DNA of 49,793 bases from Mycobacteriales bacterium (GCA_035995165.1 DASYKU010000144.1:1-49793), one strand, 5' to 3'. Counted from the first letter of the stretch, positions 25,664 through 35,733 are shown. Translations and numbers: made by a program. Notes: generated from the sequence alone by a model not told the origin.

Positions 25664-27846
25664 TGGCTGCGGGAGGCGTGCCGGCGCATCAGCACCTCCT
25701 GGTAGTCCCGCAACGGCTTGCCGGGTTGCCCGGGGTTGCGCTGCCAGACCTCGTCGGGCTGCAGCTCCCAGGCCACGATGTCGTCGCAGAACGCGAGGTC
25801 CAGGGTGTCGCGCAGGACCTCCCGGGCGGCCGGGTCGGTCACCCGCACCAGCACCTCCACCCGCCGGTCGAGGTTGCGGTGCATGAGGTCCGCGCTGCCC
25901 ATGAGGTATTCGGGCTCGCCGTCGTTCTCGACGCAGACGACCCGGCTGTGCTCCAGGAACCGGCCGAGGATCGAGCGCACCCGGATGTTCTCCGACAGCC
26001 CCGGGACGCCGGCCCGGATCGTGCAGAACGTCCGTACCAGCAGGTCGACCTGGACCCCGGCCCGCGACGCCCGGTAGAGCGCGTCGATGGTCTCCTCGTC
26101 GACGAGGTGGTTGGTCTTGATCCGGATGCGGGCCGACCGGCCGGCCTCGGCGTGCGCGATCTCGCGTTCGATCCGCTCGATGATGCCGCGCCGGATGCCG
26201 TGCGGCGCCACCAGGATCGAGCGGTACTCGGTCTGCCGCGAATACCCGGTCAGCACGTTGAACAGGTCGGTGAGGTCGGCGCCGATGTCCGGGTCGGCGG
26301 TGAACAGGCCGAGGTCCTCGTATATGCGGGCGGTCTTGGGGTTGTAGTTGCCGGTGCCGATGTGGCAGTAGCGCCGGATCGAGCCGCCCTCCTGCCGGAC
26401 CACGAGCGCGGTCTTGCAGTGGGTCTTCAGGCCGACCACGCCGTAGACGACGTGGCAGCCGGCGCGCTCCAGCGCCTTGGCCCACTTGATGTTGGCCTGC
26501 TCGTCGAAGCGGGCCTTGATCTCGACCAGCACCACGACCTGCTTGCCGGCCTCGGCCGCGTCGATCAGCGCCTCGACGATGGGGGAGTCGCCGGAGGTGC
26601 GGTAGAGGGTCTGCTTGATGGCGAGCACGTTCGCGTCGTTCGCGGCCTGCTCGATGAAGCGCTGCACGCTGGTGGAGAAGGACTCGTACGGGTGGTGCAC
26701 GAGCACGTCGCCCTCGCGCAGCGTCGCGAACACGCTCTTGGCCGTCTCGTTCTCGGCGAACCGCGGCGGGGTCGACGGCACGAACGGCGGGTCCTTGAGG
26801 TCGGGCCGGTCCACGTCGTAGATCTGCCAGAGCGAGGCCAGCTCGAGCAGCCCGGGGATGTGCAGCACGTCCTCGTCCGGGACGTCGATCTCCTCGGTGA
26901 GCAGGTCCAGCACCCGCGGCGTGATCGTGTCCTGGACCTCGAGCCGGACCGCGGGACCGAACCGGCGCCGGGTCAGCGTCCGCTCCAGCGCCTGCAGCAG
27001 GTCCTCGTCGCGGTCCTCCTCGACCTCGATGTCGGTGTTGCGGGTCACCCGGAACAGGTGGTGCTCCACGACCTCCAGCCCCGGGAAGAGCAGGTCGAGG
27101 TGGGCCGCGATCAGGTCCTCCATCGGCAGGTACGCGTGGTCGGCCCGGGAGTCCTTCACGTCCACGAACCGGGACACGTTGTTGGGCACCTTCACCCGGG
27201 CGAACCGCTCGGTCGCGCCGCCCGGCGCCCCGGTGTCCCGCACCACCACGGCCAGGTTCAGCGAGAGCCCGCTGATGTACGGGAACGGGTGCGAGGGGTC
27301 CACCGCGAGCGGGGTGAGGACCGGGAACACCTGGGCCCGGAAGTACTCCGCCAGCCGGCTGCGCTCGGCGCCGTCGAGGTCGTCCCAGTGCAGCACCACG
27401 ATCCCGGTGCCGGCCAGGGCCGGCTCGATGTCGTCCTGCCAGGCGATCGAGTGCCGCGCGACCAGCTCCTTGGAGCGCCGCGAGACCTGGGTCAGCGTCT
27501 CGCGCGCGGTCCGCCCGTCGCTGGAGCGCACGGCCAGGCCCATGTCCAGGCGGCGCTTCAGCCCGGCCACCCGGACCATGTAGAACTCGTCCAGGTTGGT
27601 GGCGAAGATCGCGAGGAACTTGGCCCGCTCCAGCAGCGGGATCCGGCGGTCCTCGGCCTGGGCCAGCACCCGGGCGTTGAACTCCAGCCAGGACAGCTCC
27701 CGGCCGGAGAACCGGTCGTCGGGCAGGTCCGGAGCAAGCGGCAGTTCGTGACCGTCGAGATCGGCCGCCAGCGCGCCGCCGGCGTCGTCGGGTTCGATGT
27801 CGGCCTGGGTGCGGGCGACGTCGCGGTCGGTCTCGTCGGCGGTCAT
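25660..27846 (-). CDS. ppk: Polyphosphate kinase 1
   Basis: The 728-residue protein shows the whole PPK1 layout. The N-terminal domain has [18 protein letters not shown]. The head domain follows, and two phospholipase-D-like C-terminal domains have the catalytic histidine in [20 protein letters not shown] near residue 494 and the late [31 protein letters not shown] block. It reversibly makes polyphosphate from ATP and autophosphorylates on histidine. ATG is used; mutT1 follows by a 4-base overlap. The neighbouring genes match mycobacterial order. Confidence 0.97.
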   Translation of the reverse strand: MTADETDRDVARTQADIEPDDAGGALAADLDGHELPLAPDLPDDRFSGRELSWLEFNARVLAQAEDRRIPLLERAKFLAIFATNLDEFYMVRVAGLKRRLDMGLAVRSSDGRTARETLTQVSRRSKELVARHSIAWQDDIEPALAGTGIVVLHWDDLDGAERSRLAEYFRAQVFPVLTPLAVDPSHPFPYISGLSLNLAVVVRDTGAPGGATERFARVKVPNNVSRFVDVKDSRADHAYLPMEDLIAAHLDLLFPGLEVVEHHLFRVTRNTDIEVEEDRDEDLLQALERTLTRRRFGPAVRLEVQDTITPRVLDLLTEEIDVPDEDVLHIPGLLELASLWQIYDVDRPDLKDPPFVPSTPPRFAENETAKSVFATLREGDVLVHHPYESFSTSVQRFIEQAANDANVLAIKQTLYRTSGDSPIVEALIDAAEAGKQVVVLVEIKARFDEQANIKWAKALERAGCHVVYGVVGLKTHCKTALVVRQEGGSIRRYCHIGTGNYNPKTARIYEDLGLFTADPDIGADLTDLFNVLTGYSRQTEYRSILVAPHGIRRGIIERIEREIAHAEAGRSARIRIKTNHLVDEETIDALYRASRAGVQVDLLVRTFCTIRAGVPGLSENIRVRSILGRFLEHSRVVCVENDGEPEYLMGSADLMHRNLDRRVEVLVRVTDPAAREVLRDTLDLAFCDDIVAWELQPDEVWQRNPGQPGKPLRDYQEVLMRRHASRSQ

Positions 27847-27886
27847 GCCGCCATGATTCCTCAGCTCGGTGAACTGAGGGAGACCG

Positions 27887-28081
27887 TCAGCGGAGCGTCG
27901 CGATGGTGATCCGGACCACCCGGTCGCCGGTGATCTCCAGCCGGACGCGCTGCCCGGGGCGGAGCAGGCGCAGGCCGCCGGCGGCGAAGGCGGCGCCGTC
28001 GTACGGAACCCGGCGGCCGTCGTCGGTCAGCACGCTGCCGCTCCCGGTGTCCGGATCGAACGCCGCCACGGTCGCCTGCAC
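27887..28081 (-). CDS. Small cold-shock-like beta-barrel protein
   Basis: The 64-residue product beginning [18 protein letters not shown] has an S1/cold-shock-like strand order ([29 protein letters not shown]) but lacks the aromatic RNP motifs of a true CspA. Such small genes are common next to fbiD in actinomycetes. The GTG start gives the length typical of this group; no strong ribosome site is seen. It may bind nucleic acid, but there is no direct support. Confidence 0.7.
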   Translation of the reverse strand: MQATVAAFDPDTGSGSVLTDDGRRVPYDGAAFAAGGLRLLRPGQRVRLEITGDRVVRITIATLR

Positions 28082-28097
28082 GGGGTGAGGGTAGTGC

Positions 28098-28730
28098 TCA
28101 GGCGACCGCGTGGGCGGCGGTCCAGGCGGAGGTCGCGGGGCCGAGGCCGAGGCCGGCGGCGGCCCGCAGGTCCGCCGCCGTGTCCACGTCGTGCCGCAGC
28201 GACGGCCAGTCCCCGGCCAGCTCGACCGCGCCGGTGGCCCGGTGCGCCGCGGCCGAACCCGCACCGTACCGGGGCCGGACCGGGACGCCGGGCGCGGTCG
28301 CCAGCAGCGTCGTGCCGGTCCCGTCCGCGTCCGGCACGAACGCCCGCTGCGCGCCGGCCGCGGACCGCAGCGCGGCGCCCAGCTCGGCCGGCCGCAGCGC
28401 CGGCAGGTCCGCGGACAGCAGCGCGACGCCGTCGGCGGGGGCCAGCCGCGCGGCCGCCGCCGCCCCGTGCGCCAGCGCCGGGTTCAGGCCCGCGTCGGGC
28501 TCGTCCGGGACGACCAGCGCCCCGGCCGCGGTCATCGCCGCGGCCGCGGCCGGGTCGTCGGTCACCACGACCACCCGGGCGACCTCGGCCGCGCGCCGGG
28601 CGGCGGCGACCGTGTCCAGGGCCAGGGAGAGCGCGAGCTCCTCGTGCTCGGGCCGGGGGCGACCCACCGCGTACAGCCGGGACTTCGCCACGCCGAGCCG
28701 CTTGACCGGCACGACCACGGACCACCGCAC
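28098..28730 (-). CDS. fbiD: Phosphoenolpyruvate/2-phospholactate guanylyltransferase (F420 synthesis)
   Basis: The 210-residue protein belongs to the CofC/FbiD nucleotidyltransferase family. The N-terminal VVVPVKRLGVAKSRL binds GTP, VVVTDDPAAA and LLSADLPALRP are the metal and nucleotide motifs, and PRYGAGSAAAH is a conserved loop. In actinobacteria FbiD activates PEP with GTP for coenzyme F420. The GTG start at 28730 is supported by a TAGCGT box 8 bases upstream. It lies divergent to an acyltransferase gene, as near Rv2983 of M. tuberculosis. An F420-type flavoenzyme gene lies 3 kb away. Confidence 0.93.
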   Translation of the reverse strand: MRWSVVVPVKRLGVAKSRLYAVGRPRPEHEELALSLALDTVAAARRAAEVARVVVVTDDPAAAAAMTAAGALVVPDEPDAGLNPALAHGAAAAARLAPADGVALLSADLPALRPAELGAALRSAAGAQRAFVPDADGTGTTLLATAPGVPVRPRYGAGSAAAHRATGAVELAGDWPSLRHDVDTAADLRAAAGLGLGPATSAWTAAHAVA

Positions 28731-28738
28731 GTCGTCCC

Positions 28739-28744
28739 ACGCTA
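28739..28744 (-). promoter_or_regulatory. -10 box for leaderless fbiD transcript
   Basis: TAGCGT on the minus strand lies 8 bases before the GTG start and no ribosome site is present between. Confidence 0.4.
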
Positions 28745-28823
28745 CGCGGGGTGGGCCGCGTGGACACCGGCGGTCGCGGCCGGGAAGACTGCGGGCGACG
28801 ACGAGGGTGACGGAGGTGGTCCG

Positions 28824-29549
28824 GTGCGGCATCCGGGACGCAAGCACGCCGGGTTCTGGATCTGGCTCTCGGTGGTGCTGATCAAGCCGACCGTGGGGGC
28901 GCTGTTCAAGCGCCGCTGGCGGGGCCAGGAGCACGTGCCGCAGCAGGGCGGCGCGATCCTGGTGTCCAACCACGTCTCCCAGGCCGACTTCCTCACCGTC
29001 GCCGTGTACGTCTGGGACTCCGGGCGGATCCCGCGGTTCCTCATCAAGCACAGCCTGTTCGGCGTGCCGGGGATCGGCCGGCTGCTGAACGGGGCCAAGC
29101 AGATCCCGGTCGTCCGGGGCTCGGCCGCGGCCCGGCAGTCGCTGGACGAGGCGGTCGCGGCGATCGGCCGGGGCGAGTTCGTCTGCATCTACCCGGAGGG
29201 CACGGTCACCCGCGACCCGGACTTCTGGCCCATGCAGGCCCGGACGGGCGTGGCCCGGCTGGCGCTGAACACCGACGTGCCGGTGATCCCGGTCTGCAAC
29301 TGGGGACCGCAGGAGATGCTGGACGTCGAGCACCGCAAGGTCCGGCCGTTCCCGCGGCACGAGGCCTGGTGCGTGGCCGGGCCGCCGGTCGACCTCTCGG
29401 CGTACCGGGGGAAGCCGCTGACGGCCGACCTGCTGCGCGAGACGACCGACCACATCATGGCCGCGATCCGGGACCAGCTGGCCGAGGTCCGGGGCGAGAC
29501 CCCGCCGGAGACGTTCTTCCGCCGCCCGCAGGCCCGCGAGGCGTCCTGA
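28824..29549 (+). CDS. 1-acyl-glycerol-3-phosphate acyltransferase-like protein (PlsC family)
   Basis: The 241-residue acyltransferase has the catalytic NHVSQADF (NHxxxxD), the acyl-acceptor loop around [10 protein letters not shown], and the [13 protein letters not shown] block (the EGT motif). An N-terminal hydrophobic stretch ([12 protein letters not shown]) probably sits at the membrane. It would acylate lysophosphatidic acid or a related acceptor. GTG 28824 has GGAGG 7 bases upstream. The stop overlaps the gpsA start in TGATG, so lysophosphatidate and glycerol-3-phosphate steps are linked in one operon. Confidence 0.92.
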   Translation: MRHPGRKHAGFWIWLSVVLIKPTVGALFKRRWRGQEHVPQQGGAILVSNHVSQADFLTVAVYVWDSGRIPRFLIKHSLFGVPGIGRLLNGAKQIPVVRGSAAARQSLDEAVAAIGRGEFVCIYPEGTVTRDPDFWPMQARTGVARLALNTDVPVIPVCNWGPQEMLDVEHRKVRPFPRHEAWCVAGPPVDLSAYRGKPLTADLLRETTDHIMAAIRDQLAEVRGETPPETFFRRPQAREAS

Positions 29550-30556
29550 TGCGGGCGGCCGTGCTCGGCGCCGGCTCCTGGGGGACCACGTTCGCGAAGG
29601 TGCTCGCCGACGCCGGCGGCGACGTGACGCTGGTCGGCCGCCGGCCGGACCTGGTCGCCGCGGTCACCGACCGGCACGAGAACCCCGACTACCTGCCCGG
29701 GATCGCGCTGCCGGCCGGGCTGCGGGCGAGCACCGACGCGGCCGCCGCGCTGGCCGGCGCGCAGATCGTGGTGCTGGCGGTGCCGGCCCAGAAGGTCCGC
29801 GACAACCTCGCGGCCTGGGGTCCGGCCATCGGCCCGGACGCGACGCTGGTCAGCCTCATGAAGGGCATCGAGCTCGGTACGGCCAAGCGGATGAGCGAGG
29901 TGATCGGCGAGGTCGTCGGCTGCGACGCCGGCCGGGTCGCGGTCGTGTCCGGGCCCAACCTGGCCCGCGAGATCGCCGAGGAGCAGCCCGCCGCGACGGT
30001 GGTCGCGTGCTCGGAGAAGGACCGGGCCGAGCTGGTGCAGAAGGCCTGCTTCACGCCGTACCTGCGGTCCTACACGAACACCGACGTGGTCGGCTGCGAG
30101 CTCGGCGGAGCGGTGAAGAACGTGATCGCGCTGGCGGCCGGGATGGCCGAGGGGATGGGTTTCGGCGACAACACCCGGGCCTCGCTGATCACCCGTGGGC
30201 TGGCCGAGACGGCCCGCCTCGGCGCGGCGCTCGGAGCGGACCCGATGACGTTCGCGGGGCTGGCCGGGCTGGGCGACCTGGTCGCGACGTGCAGCTCGCC
30301 GCTGTCGCGGAACCGGACGTTCGGGGAGCGGCTGGGCCGGGGCGAGACGCTGGAGCAGGCCCGGGCCGCGGTCCGCACGACCGCCGAGGGCGTCCAGTCC
30401 TGCCGGTCGGTGCTGGAGCTGGCCCGCCGGGTCGGGGTGGACGTGCCGATCACCGAGGGCGTCGTCCGGGTCTGTCACGAGGGCCTGGACGCGACCCGGC
30501 TGGTGCCGGCGCTGATGGGCCGGGGGCTGAAGGACGAGCGTCCGGTCAGCACCTGA
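29549..30556 (+). CDS. gpsA: NAD(P)-dependent glycerol-3-phosphate dehydrogenase
   Basis: 335 residues. The Rossmann motif [17 protein letters not shown] stands at the N-terminus, with [29 protein letters not shown] and the catalytic-lysine region [23 protein letters not shown]. The C-terminal [17 protein letters not shown] is also typical. It makes sn-glycerol-3-phosphate for phospholipids. ATG shares its A with the TGA of the acyltransferase gene. The order gpsA then ddl resembles M. tuberculosis, but two extra genes have been placed between them here. Confidence 0.97.
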   Translation: MRAAVLGAGSWGTTFAKVLADAGGDVTLVGRRPDLVAAVTDRHENPDYLPGIALPAGLRASTDAAAALAGAQIVVLAVPAQKVRDNLAAWGPAIGPDATLVSLMKGIELGTAKRMSEVIGEVVGCDAGRVAVVSGPNLAREIAEEQPAATVVACSEKDRAELVQKACFTPYLRSYTNTDVVGCELGGAVKNVIALAAGMAEGMGFGDNTRASLITRGLAETARLGAALGADPMTFAGLAGLGDLVATCSSPLSRNRTFGERLGRGETLEQARAAVRTTAEGVQSCRSVLELARRVGVDVPITEGVVRVCHEGLDATRLVPALMGRGLKDERPVST

Positions 30557-30603
30557 GTAGGGGCATGGCTGGCACCCCGGGCGGCGGTGGTTGACTCGGG
30601 GAC

Positions 30604-31518
30604 GTGACCGTCCACGTGCTGCACGAGAACCGGGAGTGGATGCCGCCGTTCGCGGCCGCGTTCGCCGCCGAGGGGGTCGACTGGGACGAGACGCTCGTCA
30701 CCGGGGGAGCGCTGGACCTCTCCGCGGTCCCCGCCCCGGGCGTGTACTGGTCCCGGATGAGCGCCTCGGCCCACACCCGCGGCCACGACGCCTCGGCCGA
30801 GCACGCCCGGGCCCTGCTGGACCACCTGGAGGCGTCCGGGCGGCGGGTCGTCAACGGCCGGGCCGTGCTGGACCTGGAGCTGTCCAAGGTCCGGCAGCTG
30901 GCCCTGCTGCGGGCGGCCGGCGTCGACGTGCCGCGGACGGTCGTGGTGGCCGGCGCGGCGCCGGCCGACGTGCTGGCCGCGGCCCGGACGGTCGGCGGGC
31001 CGGTCGTGGTCAAGCCGAACCGGGGCGGCAAGGGCCTCGGCGTCGCCCGCTTCGACACGGTCGACGAGCTGGCGGCGGCGCTGCCCGGGCTGGAGCCGCC
31101 GGTGGACGGCGTCCTGCTGGTCCAGGAGTACGTCGAGCCGGCCCGGCCGCGGATCACCCGGGCCGAGGTCGTCGGCGGCGAGCTGGTCTACGCGATCACC
31201 GCGGACACCGGCCGGGGCGGCTTCCAGCTCTGCCCGGCCGACGCCTGCGCGGTCGACGGCAGCACCGAGAGCCTGTTCGCGCTGCGGACGGAGGCGGTCC
31301 CGCCGGCCCTGGTGGCCGCGTACGAGGGGTTCGCCAAGCAGCACGGGCTGGAGGTGGCGGGCTTCGAGTTCCTGGAGACCGCGACCGGCCGGCTGGTCAC
31401 GTACGACGTGAACACCAACACCAACTACAACGCGGACGTCGAGGCGGTGGCACCCCGCTCCGCGGCCCGGGCGGTGGCCCGCTACCTCGGCGACCTGGAC
31501 GAGGAGTGGGCACAGTGA
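30604..31518 (+). CDS. ATP-grasp ligase, RimK-like
   Basis: The 304-residue protein has an N-terminal pre-ATP-grasp domain. An ATP-grasp core follows with VVKPNRGGKGLGV (nucleotide loop), VLLVQEYVEP (adenine contacts) and EFLETATGRLVTYDVNTNTNYN, which carries the late Mg ligands E and N. This fold joins a carboxylate to an amine, as in RimK and other alpha-L-glutamate ligases. The partner is unknown. It pairs with the following LLM flavoenzyme: the two probably once overlapped as GTGA before a 95-base duplication or insertion came between them. GTG start. Confidence 0.85.
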   Translation: MTVHVLHENREWMPPFAAAFAAEGVDWDETLVTGGALDLSAVPAPGVYWSRMSASAHTRGHDASAEHARALLDHLEASGRRVVNGRAVLDLELSKVRQLALLRAAGVDVPRTVVVAGAAPADVLAAARTVGGPVVVKPNRGGKGLGVARFDTVDELAAALPGLEPPVDGVLLVQEYVEPARPRITRAEVVGGELVYAITADTGRGGFQLCPADACAVDGSTESLFALRTEAVPPALVAAYEGFAKQHGLEVAGFEFLETATGRLVTYDVNTNTNYNADVEAVAPRSAARAVARYLGDLDEEWAQ

Positions 31519-31614
31519 GCGAGCGCGAGGGCGCGCAGCGCGAGCGGGGAACGACGAGAGCCGGTCGCCGGGCGCTTGCGCCCGGCGGCCTGATCGAGGA
31601 GTGGGCACAGTGAG
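31501..31614 (+). repeat. 19-bp direct repeat bounding a 76-base palindromic insert
   Basis: The 19 bases at 31501-31519, ending the ATP-grasp gene and including its stop, recur at 31596-31614, where they supply the GTG start of the LLM gene. Between them lie 76 bases with GAGCG-rich sequence and a 13-bp hairpin (31563-31575 with 31578-31590, one G-T pair, two-base loop). This looks like insertion of a small palindromic element with target duplication, or a slippage duplication. Confidence 0.75.
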
Positions 31615-32629
31615 GTTCGGCTACTGGATGCCGGTGTTCGGGGGCTGGCTGCGCAACGTCGAGGACGAGGGCATGCCCGTCTCCTGGACCTACCTGCGCG
31701 ATCTCGCCGTCGACTCGGAGCGGCAGGGTTTCGACCTGTCGCTGGTCGCCGAGCTCAACCTCAACGACATCAAGGGGCACCGGGCGTCCTCGGTGGACGC
31801 CTGGACGCTCGGGTCCGCGCTGGCCGGCGCGACCTCGACGCTGGAGCTGATGCTCGCGGTCCGGCCGAATTACCACGCCCCGTCGCTGACGGCCAAGGCA
31901 CTGTCCACGTTGGACCTCATCGCGCCCGGCCGGGTCAGCCTGAACGTCGTCTCCTCCTGGTGGAAGGACGAGGCCACCCAGTACGGCATGCCCTTCGACG
32001 TGCACGACGCGCGGTACGCACGGACCGAGGAGTGGCTGACCGTGCTGCGGCGGCTGCTCACCGAGCCGACCGTCGACCACCACGGCGACCTGTACGAGTT
32101 GCAGGGCGCGATCCTGGAGCCCAAGCCGTCCGCGCCGGTGCCGGTCTACATGGGCGGGGAGTCGCCGCGGGCGCTGGACGTCATCGCCCGCCTCGGCGAC
32201 GCGTACGTCATGCACGGCGACCCGCCGGAGGCCATCGCGGACCGGATCAAGCGCATCTCGGACCTGCGGGCCGGGGCCGGCGGGACGCCGCTGCAGTTCG
32301 GGCTGTCCGGGTTCGTGATCGTGCGCGACACCGAGGCCGAGGCCCGGGCCGAGCTGGACCGGGTGCTGGATGTGCGCTCCTCGCCCGAGGCGTACGCGTC
32401 GTACCAGGACTTCGTGCGCGGGTCCCAGCTGGAGGGGGAGCTCTCGCTGCGCGAGTACAGCGTGTCGAACCGCGGGTTGCGGGCCGGGCTGGTCGGGACG
32501 GCGCAGCAGGTCGCGGACCGGATCAGGGCGTACGAGGAGGCCGGGGTCGGGCTGATGCTGCTGCAGTTCAGCCCCCAGGCCGAGGAGATGGCCCGCTTCG
32601 GCGAGCAGGTGATCCCCCTCTTCCACTAG
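31610..32629 (+). CDS. LLM-class flavin- or F420-dependent monooxygenase
   Basis: The 339-residue TIM-barrel protein is of the luciferase-like superfamily: [14 protein letters not shown] at the N-terminus, [14 protein letters not shown], the [15 protein letters not shown] strand, [19 protein letters not shown] (phosphate-binding and SsuD-like SxW region), [13 protein letters not shown] and [13 protein letters not shown] near the end. The [10 protein letters not shown] pattern favours the FMNH2-dependent alkanesulfonate/dimethylsulfone branch over a strict F420 enzyme, though fbiD nearby shows F420 is made. The GTG lies within the second copy of a 19-base repeat. Substrate unknown. Confidence 0.85.
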   Translation: MRFGYWMPVFGGWLRNVEDEGMPVSWTYLRDLAVDSERQGFDLSLVAELNLNDIKGHRASSVDAWTLGSALAGATSTLELMLAVRPNYHAPSLTAKALSTLDLIAPGRVSLNVVSSWWKDEATQYGMPFDVHDARYARTEEWLTVLRRLLTEPTVDHHGDLYELQGAILEPKPSAPVPVYMGGESPRALDVIARLGDAYVMHGDPPEAIADRIKRISDLRAGAGGTPLQFGLSGFVIVRDTEAEARAELDRVLDVRSSPEAYASYQDFVRGSQLEGELSLREYSVSNRGLRAGLVGTAQQVADRIRAYEEAGVGLMLLQFSPQAEEMARFGEQVIPLFH

Positions 32630-32660
32630 TCGCGGAGGAGGGGCGCGGCGGCGTCCGGAC

Positions 32661-32689
32661 CGCGGCGACGCGCCGACGAGGTCGCCGCG
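32661..32689. terminator. Possible hairpin terminator after the LLM gene
   Basis: A 9-bp stem (32661-32669 with 32681-32689, loop 11) lies 32 bases past the stop in the 161-base gap before ddl. The rest of the gap shows only the ddl -10 box. Confidence 0.4.
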
Positions 32690-32777
32690 CGGCGCGGAGG
32701 GAAGATGTCGCCATGGAGCGTCCTCGCGCAGCGGCCATGAGCACAGCGTGGTGGCGCGGTCGCCGAAGGCGTGCCGG

Positions 32778-32783
32778 TATGGT
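32778..32783 (+). promoter_or_regulatory. -10 box for leaderless ddl transcript
   Basis: TATGGT lies exactly 7 bases before the ATG of ddl and no ribosome site intervenes. Confidence 0.5.
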
Positions 32784-32790
32784 CCGCGCC

Positions 32791-33867
32791 ATGTCAGGGC
32801 GGAGAGTGCGGGTCGCGGTGGTCTTCGGCGGTCGCAGCACGGAGCACGCGATCTCGTGCGTCTCCGCGGGCAGCGTGCTCGCGGCGCTCGACCCGGCGGT
32901 GTACGAGGTGGTGCCGGTCGGCATCACCCCCAAGGGCGCCTGGGTGATCACCTCGGGCGACCCGGAGACGCTGGCCATCCGCGACCGGGTGCTGCCGACG
33001 GTCGACACCGGCACCGCGGTGGTGCTGCCGGGCGACCCGACCGCGGGCGGCCTGGTCGTGGTCGAGCCCGGCGAGGGCGCCAGGGTCCTGCACGGCGTGG
33101 ACGTCGTCTTCCCGGTCCTGCACGGGCCGTACGGGGAGGACGGGACGATCCAGGGCCTGCTGGAGATGGCCGGGGTGCCGTACGTGGGCTCCGGTGTGCT
33201 CGGCAGCGCGGTCGCGATGGACAAGGAGTTCACCAAGAAGCTGCTGCTGGCCGACGGCCTGCCGGTGGGGCCGTACGCGGTGGTCCGGGCCGGCGCCGAC
33301 CTGCCCGCGGCCGAGCGGGACCGGCTCGGCCTGCCGGTGTTCGTGAAGCCGGCCCGCGGCGGCTCCTCGATCGGGATCACCCGGGTCACCGACTGGGCCG
33401 ACTGGCCCGCGGCGCTCGCGACCGCCCGCGAGGTCGACGGCAAGGTGCTGGTCGAGGCGGCGGTGCCGGGCCGGGAGATCGAGCTCGCGGTGCTGGAGGG
33501 GCTCGGCGGCGGCGCCCCGGACGTGTCGGTGCCGGCCGAGATCACGCTGCTCGGCGGCCGGGAGTGGTACGACTTCGAGGCCAAGTACCTCGACGACGTC
33601 TCCGCGCTGGAGATGCCGGCCGACCTGCCGGCCGAGGTGACGCAGCGCCTGCAGGACCTGGCCGCGCGCGCGTTCGTCGCGCTGGACGGCGCCGGGCTGG
33701 CCCGGGTCGACTTCTTCGTCGGGCCGGCCGGCGAGTGCACGATCAACGAGGTCAACACGATGCCGGGGTTCACGCCGATCTCGGTGTTCCCGCAGGCGTG
33801 GGCGGCGTCCGGGCTGGACTACGCGGCCCTGCTGGACCGGCTGATCACGACCGCGCTGGAGCGGTAG
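32791..33867 (+). CDS. ddl: D-alanine-D-alanine ligase
   Basis: 358 residues. The N-terminal [55 protein letters not shown] (ATP-grasp loop) and [19 protein letters not shown] (Mg ligands) are all diagnostic. It makes the D-Ala-D-Ala end of peptidoglycan precursors in the cytoplasm. I chose ATG 32791 over ATG 32779 because TATGGT overlaps the earlier codon and gives a leaderless start at the later one. Mycobacteria have the same gene upstream of the DUF3515 gene. Confidence 0.97.
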   Translation: MSGRRVRVAVVFGGRSTEHAISCVSAGSVLAALDPAVYEVVPVGITPKGAWVITSGDPETLAIRDRVLPTVDTGTAVVLPGDPTAGGLVVVEPGEGARVLHGVDVVFPVLHGPYGEDGTIQGLLEMAGVPYVGSGVLGSAVAMDKEFTKKLLLADGLPVGPYAVVRAGADLPAAERDRLGLPVFVKPARGGSSIGITRVTDWADWPAALATAREVDGKVLVEAAVPGREIELAVLEGLGGGAPDVSVPAEITLLGGREWYDFEAKYLDDVSALEMPADLPAEVTQRLQDLAARAFVALDGAGLARVDFFVGPAGECTINEVNTMPGFTPISVFPQAWAASGLDYAALLDRLITTALER

Positions 33868-33871
33868 GCCC

Positions 33872-34456
33872 CTAGTTCGCCGGGTCGAGCGGCCGGGGCC
33901 TGAGCGCCGCGATCACCGCGGTCGAGAGCCGGGCCGCCGGGCCGCCGGCGTCCGCCGCCGGGACCAGCACCTCGACGTACACGGGCCGGTCGACCACCAC
34001 CCAGGCCGTCGTCGAGCCGCGCCGCTCGGCGAACCAGCTGACGCCGTTGATCTGCTGCACGTCCGCGGTCGCGATGAACGACGGCGGCCGGGCCACCCCG
34101 CAGCGCAGCGTGATCGCCGGGTCGCCCCAGGCCGCCACGTAGGGCGAGGAGGAGTCGACCGGCCGGGCCGGGATGTCCCCGAGGTCGGTCGGCAGCGCCG
34201 CGATCAGCTCCTGGCAGGACTGCTGCGCCGCCGCGCTCAACGCCGGCGGGGGAGCGACCTTCACCGGCGGCAGGGCCGCGGCCGCGGACGGCGTCGCCGT
34301 CGGCGCCACCGGTTGCGCGTTCCCGCCGCGACCGAGCGCGACGGCCAGCACCACGAGCACGAGCGTCACCGGCAGCGCGACCAGCGTCGCCAGCCGGGCC
34401 GCCGAGCGCCGGTCGGACCGGTCGCGGACGGGATGCTCGTCGGTCGCCGTGGGCAC
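33872..34456 (-). CDS. DUF3515-family membrane-anchored protein
   Basis: The 194-residue protein has a charged cytoplasmic N-terminus, one membrane segment at about residues 22-41 (LATLVALPVTLVLVVLAVALG), a Pro/Ala-rich linker, and an extracytoplasmic domain with two cysteines (SCQELIAALP and ITLRCGVARP). The QQINGVSWFAE and VYVEVLVP segments match the DUF3515 family, present beside ddl in many actinomycetes. Function is unknown; cell-envelope work is a guess from position. It converges on ddl with a 4-base gap. Confidence 0.85.
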   Translation of the reverse strand: MPTATDEHPVRDRSDRRSAARLATLVALPVTLVLVVLAVALGRGGNAQPVAPTATPSAAAALPPVKVAPPPALSAAAQQSCQELIAALPTDLGDIPARPVDSSSPYVAAWGDPAITLRCGVARPPSFIATADVQQINGVSWFAERRGSTTAWVVVDRPVYVEVLVPAADAGGPAARLSTAVIAALRPRPLDPAN

Positions 34457-34465
34457 GGGCGAAGT

Positions 34466-34699
34466 CTAGAGATGCACGACCGGGCAGGTCAGGGTGCGGG
34501 TGATGCCCGCGACGGCCTGGACCTTGGCGACCACGAGCTTGCCGAGCTCGTCGACGTTGTTGGCCTCCGCCCGGACGATCACGTCGTACGGACCGGTGAC
34601 GTCCTCGGCCTGCGTGACTCCAGAGATCTCTGCGATGGTCGTCGCCACGTGGGCGGCTTTGCCGACCTCGGTCTGGATCAGGATGTAGGCCTGGACCAC
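34466..34699 (-). CDS. Stand-alone Lrp/AsnC ligand-binding (RAM) domain
   Basis: The 77-residue protein MVQAYILIQTEVGKAA to TLTCPVVHL is one RAM domain (beta-alpha-beta-beta-alpha-beta) with no DNA-binding helix-turn-helix. GPYDVIVRAEANNVDELGKLV is the amino-acid-binding loop region. Such proteins form ring oligomers that may sense amino acids or modify full-length Lrp regulators. The start codon lies 32 bases from the divergent thiL GTG. The target is unknown. Confidence 0.9.
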   Translation of the reverse strand: MVQAYILIQTEVGKAAHVATTIAEISGVTQAEDVTGPYDVIVRAEANNVDELGKLVVAKVQAVAGITRTLTCPVVHL

Positions 34700-34731
34700 G
34701 GCGAGCCCTTCGTCGGGTGGATGCGGGGAGG

Positions 34732-35733
34732 GTGGAAAATCTACCTCAGTCGACCCGGAATGATCTCACCGAGAGGACACGTGCCATCACTGTCGCTGAG
34801 GTCGGGGAGTTCGGGCTCGTCGATCGGCTGACCGCGCGCTTCACCGCGAGCACGGCGCCGGCGCCGGTGCTCGGCCCCGGCGACGACGCGGCGGTGCTGG
34901 CCACGCCGGACGGCCGGGTGGTCGCGACCACCGACCTGCTCGTCGACATGCGGCACTTCCGGCGCGACTGGTCCACGGCCGAGGACGTCGGGCACAAGGC
35001 CGCGGCGCAGAACCTGGCCGACGTGGCCGCGATGGGCGCGGTGCCGACCGGGCTGCTGGTCGGGCTGTCGGTGCCGCCGGACACGCCGGTGGCCTGGCTG
35101 GAGGGGCTGGCCGACGGGATGCGGGCCGAGTGCGACCCGCTCGGCGTGCGGGTGCTCGGCGGCGACGTGGTCCGCGCGGAGGTGCTGATGGTGGCGGTGA
35201 CCGCGCTCGGTGACCTGCAGGGGCGGCAGCCGGTGACCCGGGCCGGGGCCCGGCCGGGCGACGTCGTGGCGTACACGGGGCGGCTGGGCTGGGCCGCGGC
35301 CGGGCTGGCCGTGCTCGGGCGCGGGTTCCGCTCGCCGGTCTCGGTCGTGGCCGCGCACCGCCGCCCCGAGCCGCCGTACGGGCAGGGGCCGCGGGCGGCC
35401 GAGCTCGGCGCGACCGCCATGGTGGACGTGAGCGACGGGCTGGTCGCCGACCTGCTGCACGTCGCGCTGGCCAGCTCGGTCGGGATCGAGCTGGACACCT
35501 CCAAGCTGGACGTGCCGGCCAAGCTGCGCGACGTCGGCCGCGCGCTCGGGGTCGAGCCGCTGGACTGGGTGCTGGCCGGCGGCGACGACCACGCGCTGGC
35601 CGCGACGTTCCCGGGCGCGAGCCCGCCGCCGGCGCCGTGGCGGGTGATCGGCCGGGTCGCCCGCGGGCGGGGCGTGGTCGTGGACGGCAGCGCGTACGAC
35701 GGGCCCGAGGGGTTCGACCACTTCGCTCGCTAA
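34732..35733 (+). CDS. thiL: Thiamine-monophosphate kinase
   Basis: ThiL phosphorylates thiamine phosphate to the diphosphate cofactor. Motifs are GPGDDAAVL and [15 protein letters not shown] (Mg and ATP site), [29 protein letters not shown] and [11 protein letters not shown]. Homologues begin near [11 protein letters not shown], which here corresponds to an ATC codon at 34786 with GAGAGG 9 bases upstream. The nearest canonical in-frame start is GTG 34732, which I give; it adds 18 residues and has poor spacing to a ribosome site. The true start may thus be the unusual ATC. The stop codon lies inside the thiD -10 box. Confidence 0.92.
   Translation: MENLPQSTRNDLTERTRAITVAEVGEFGLVDRLTARFTASTAPAPVLGPGDDAAVLATPDGRVVATTDLLVDMRHFRRDWSTAEDVGHKAAAQNLADVAAMGAVPTGLLVGLSVPPDTPVAWLEGLADGMRAECDPLGVRVLGGDVVRAEVLMVAVTALGDLQGRQPVTRAGARPGDVVAYTGRLGWAAAGLAVLGRGFRSPVSVVAAHRRPEPPYGQGPRAAELGATAMVDVSDGLVADLLHVALASSVGIELDTSKLDVPAKLRDVGRALGVEPLDWVLAGGDDHALAATFPGASPPPAPWRVIGRVARGRGVVVDGSAYDGPEGFDHFAR

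Noticed and set aside
31519-31595. Small gene between the ATP-grasp and LLM genes
   Set aside because: The stretch is a palindromic 76-base insert between direct repeats and has no plausible start, stop and ribosome site combination.
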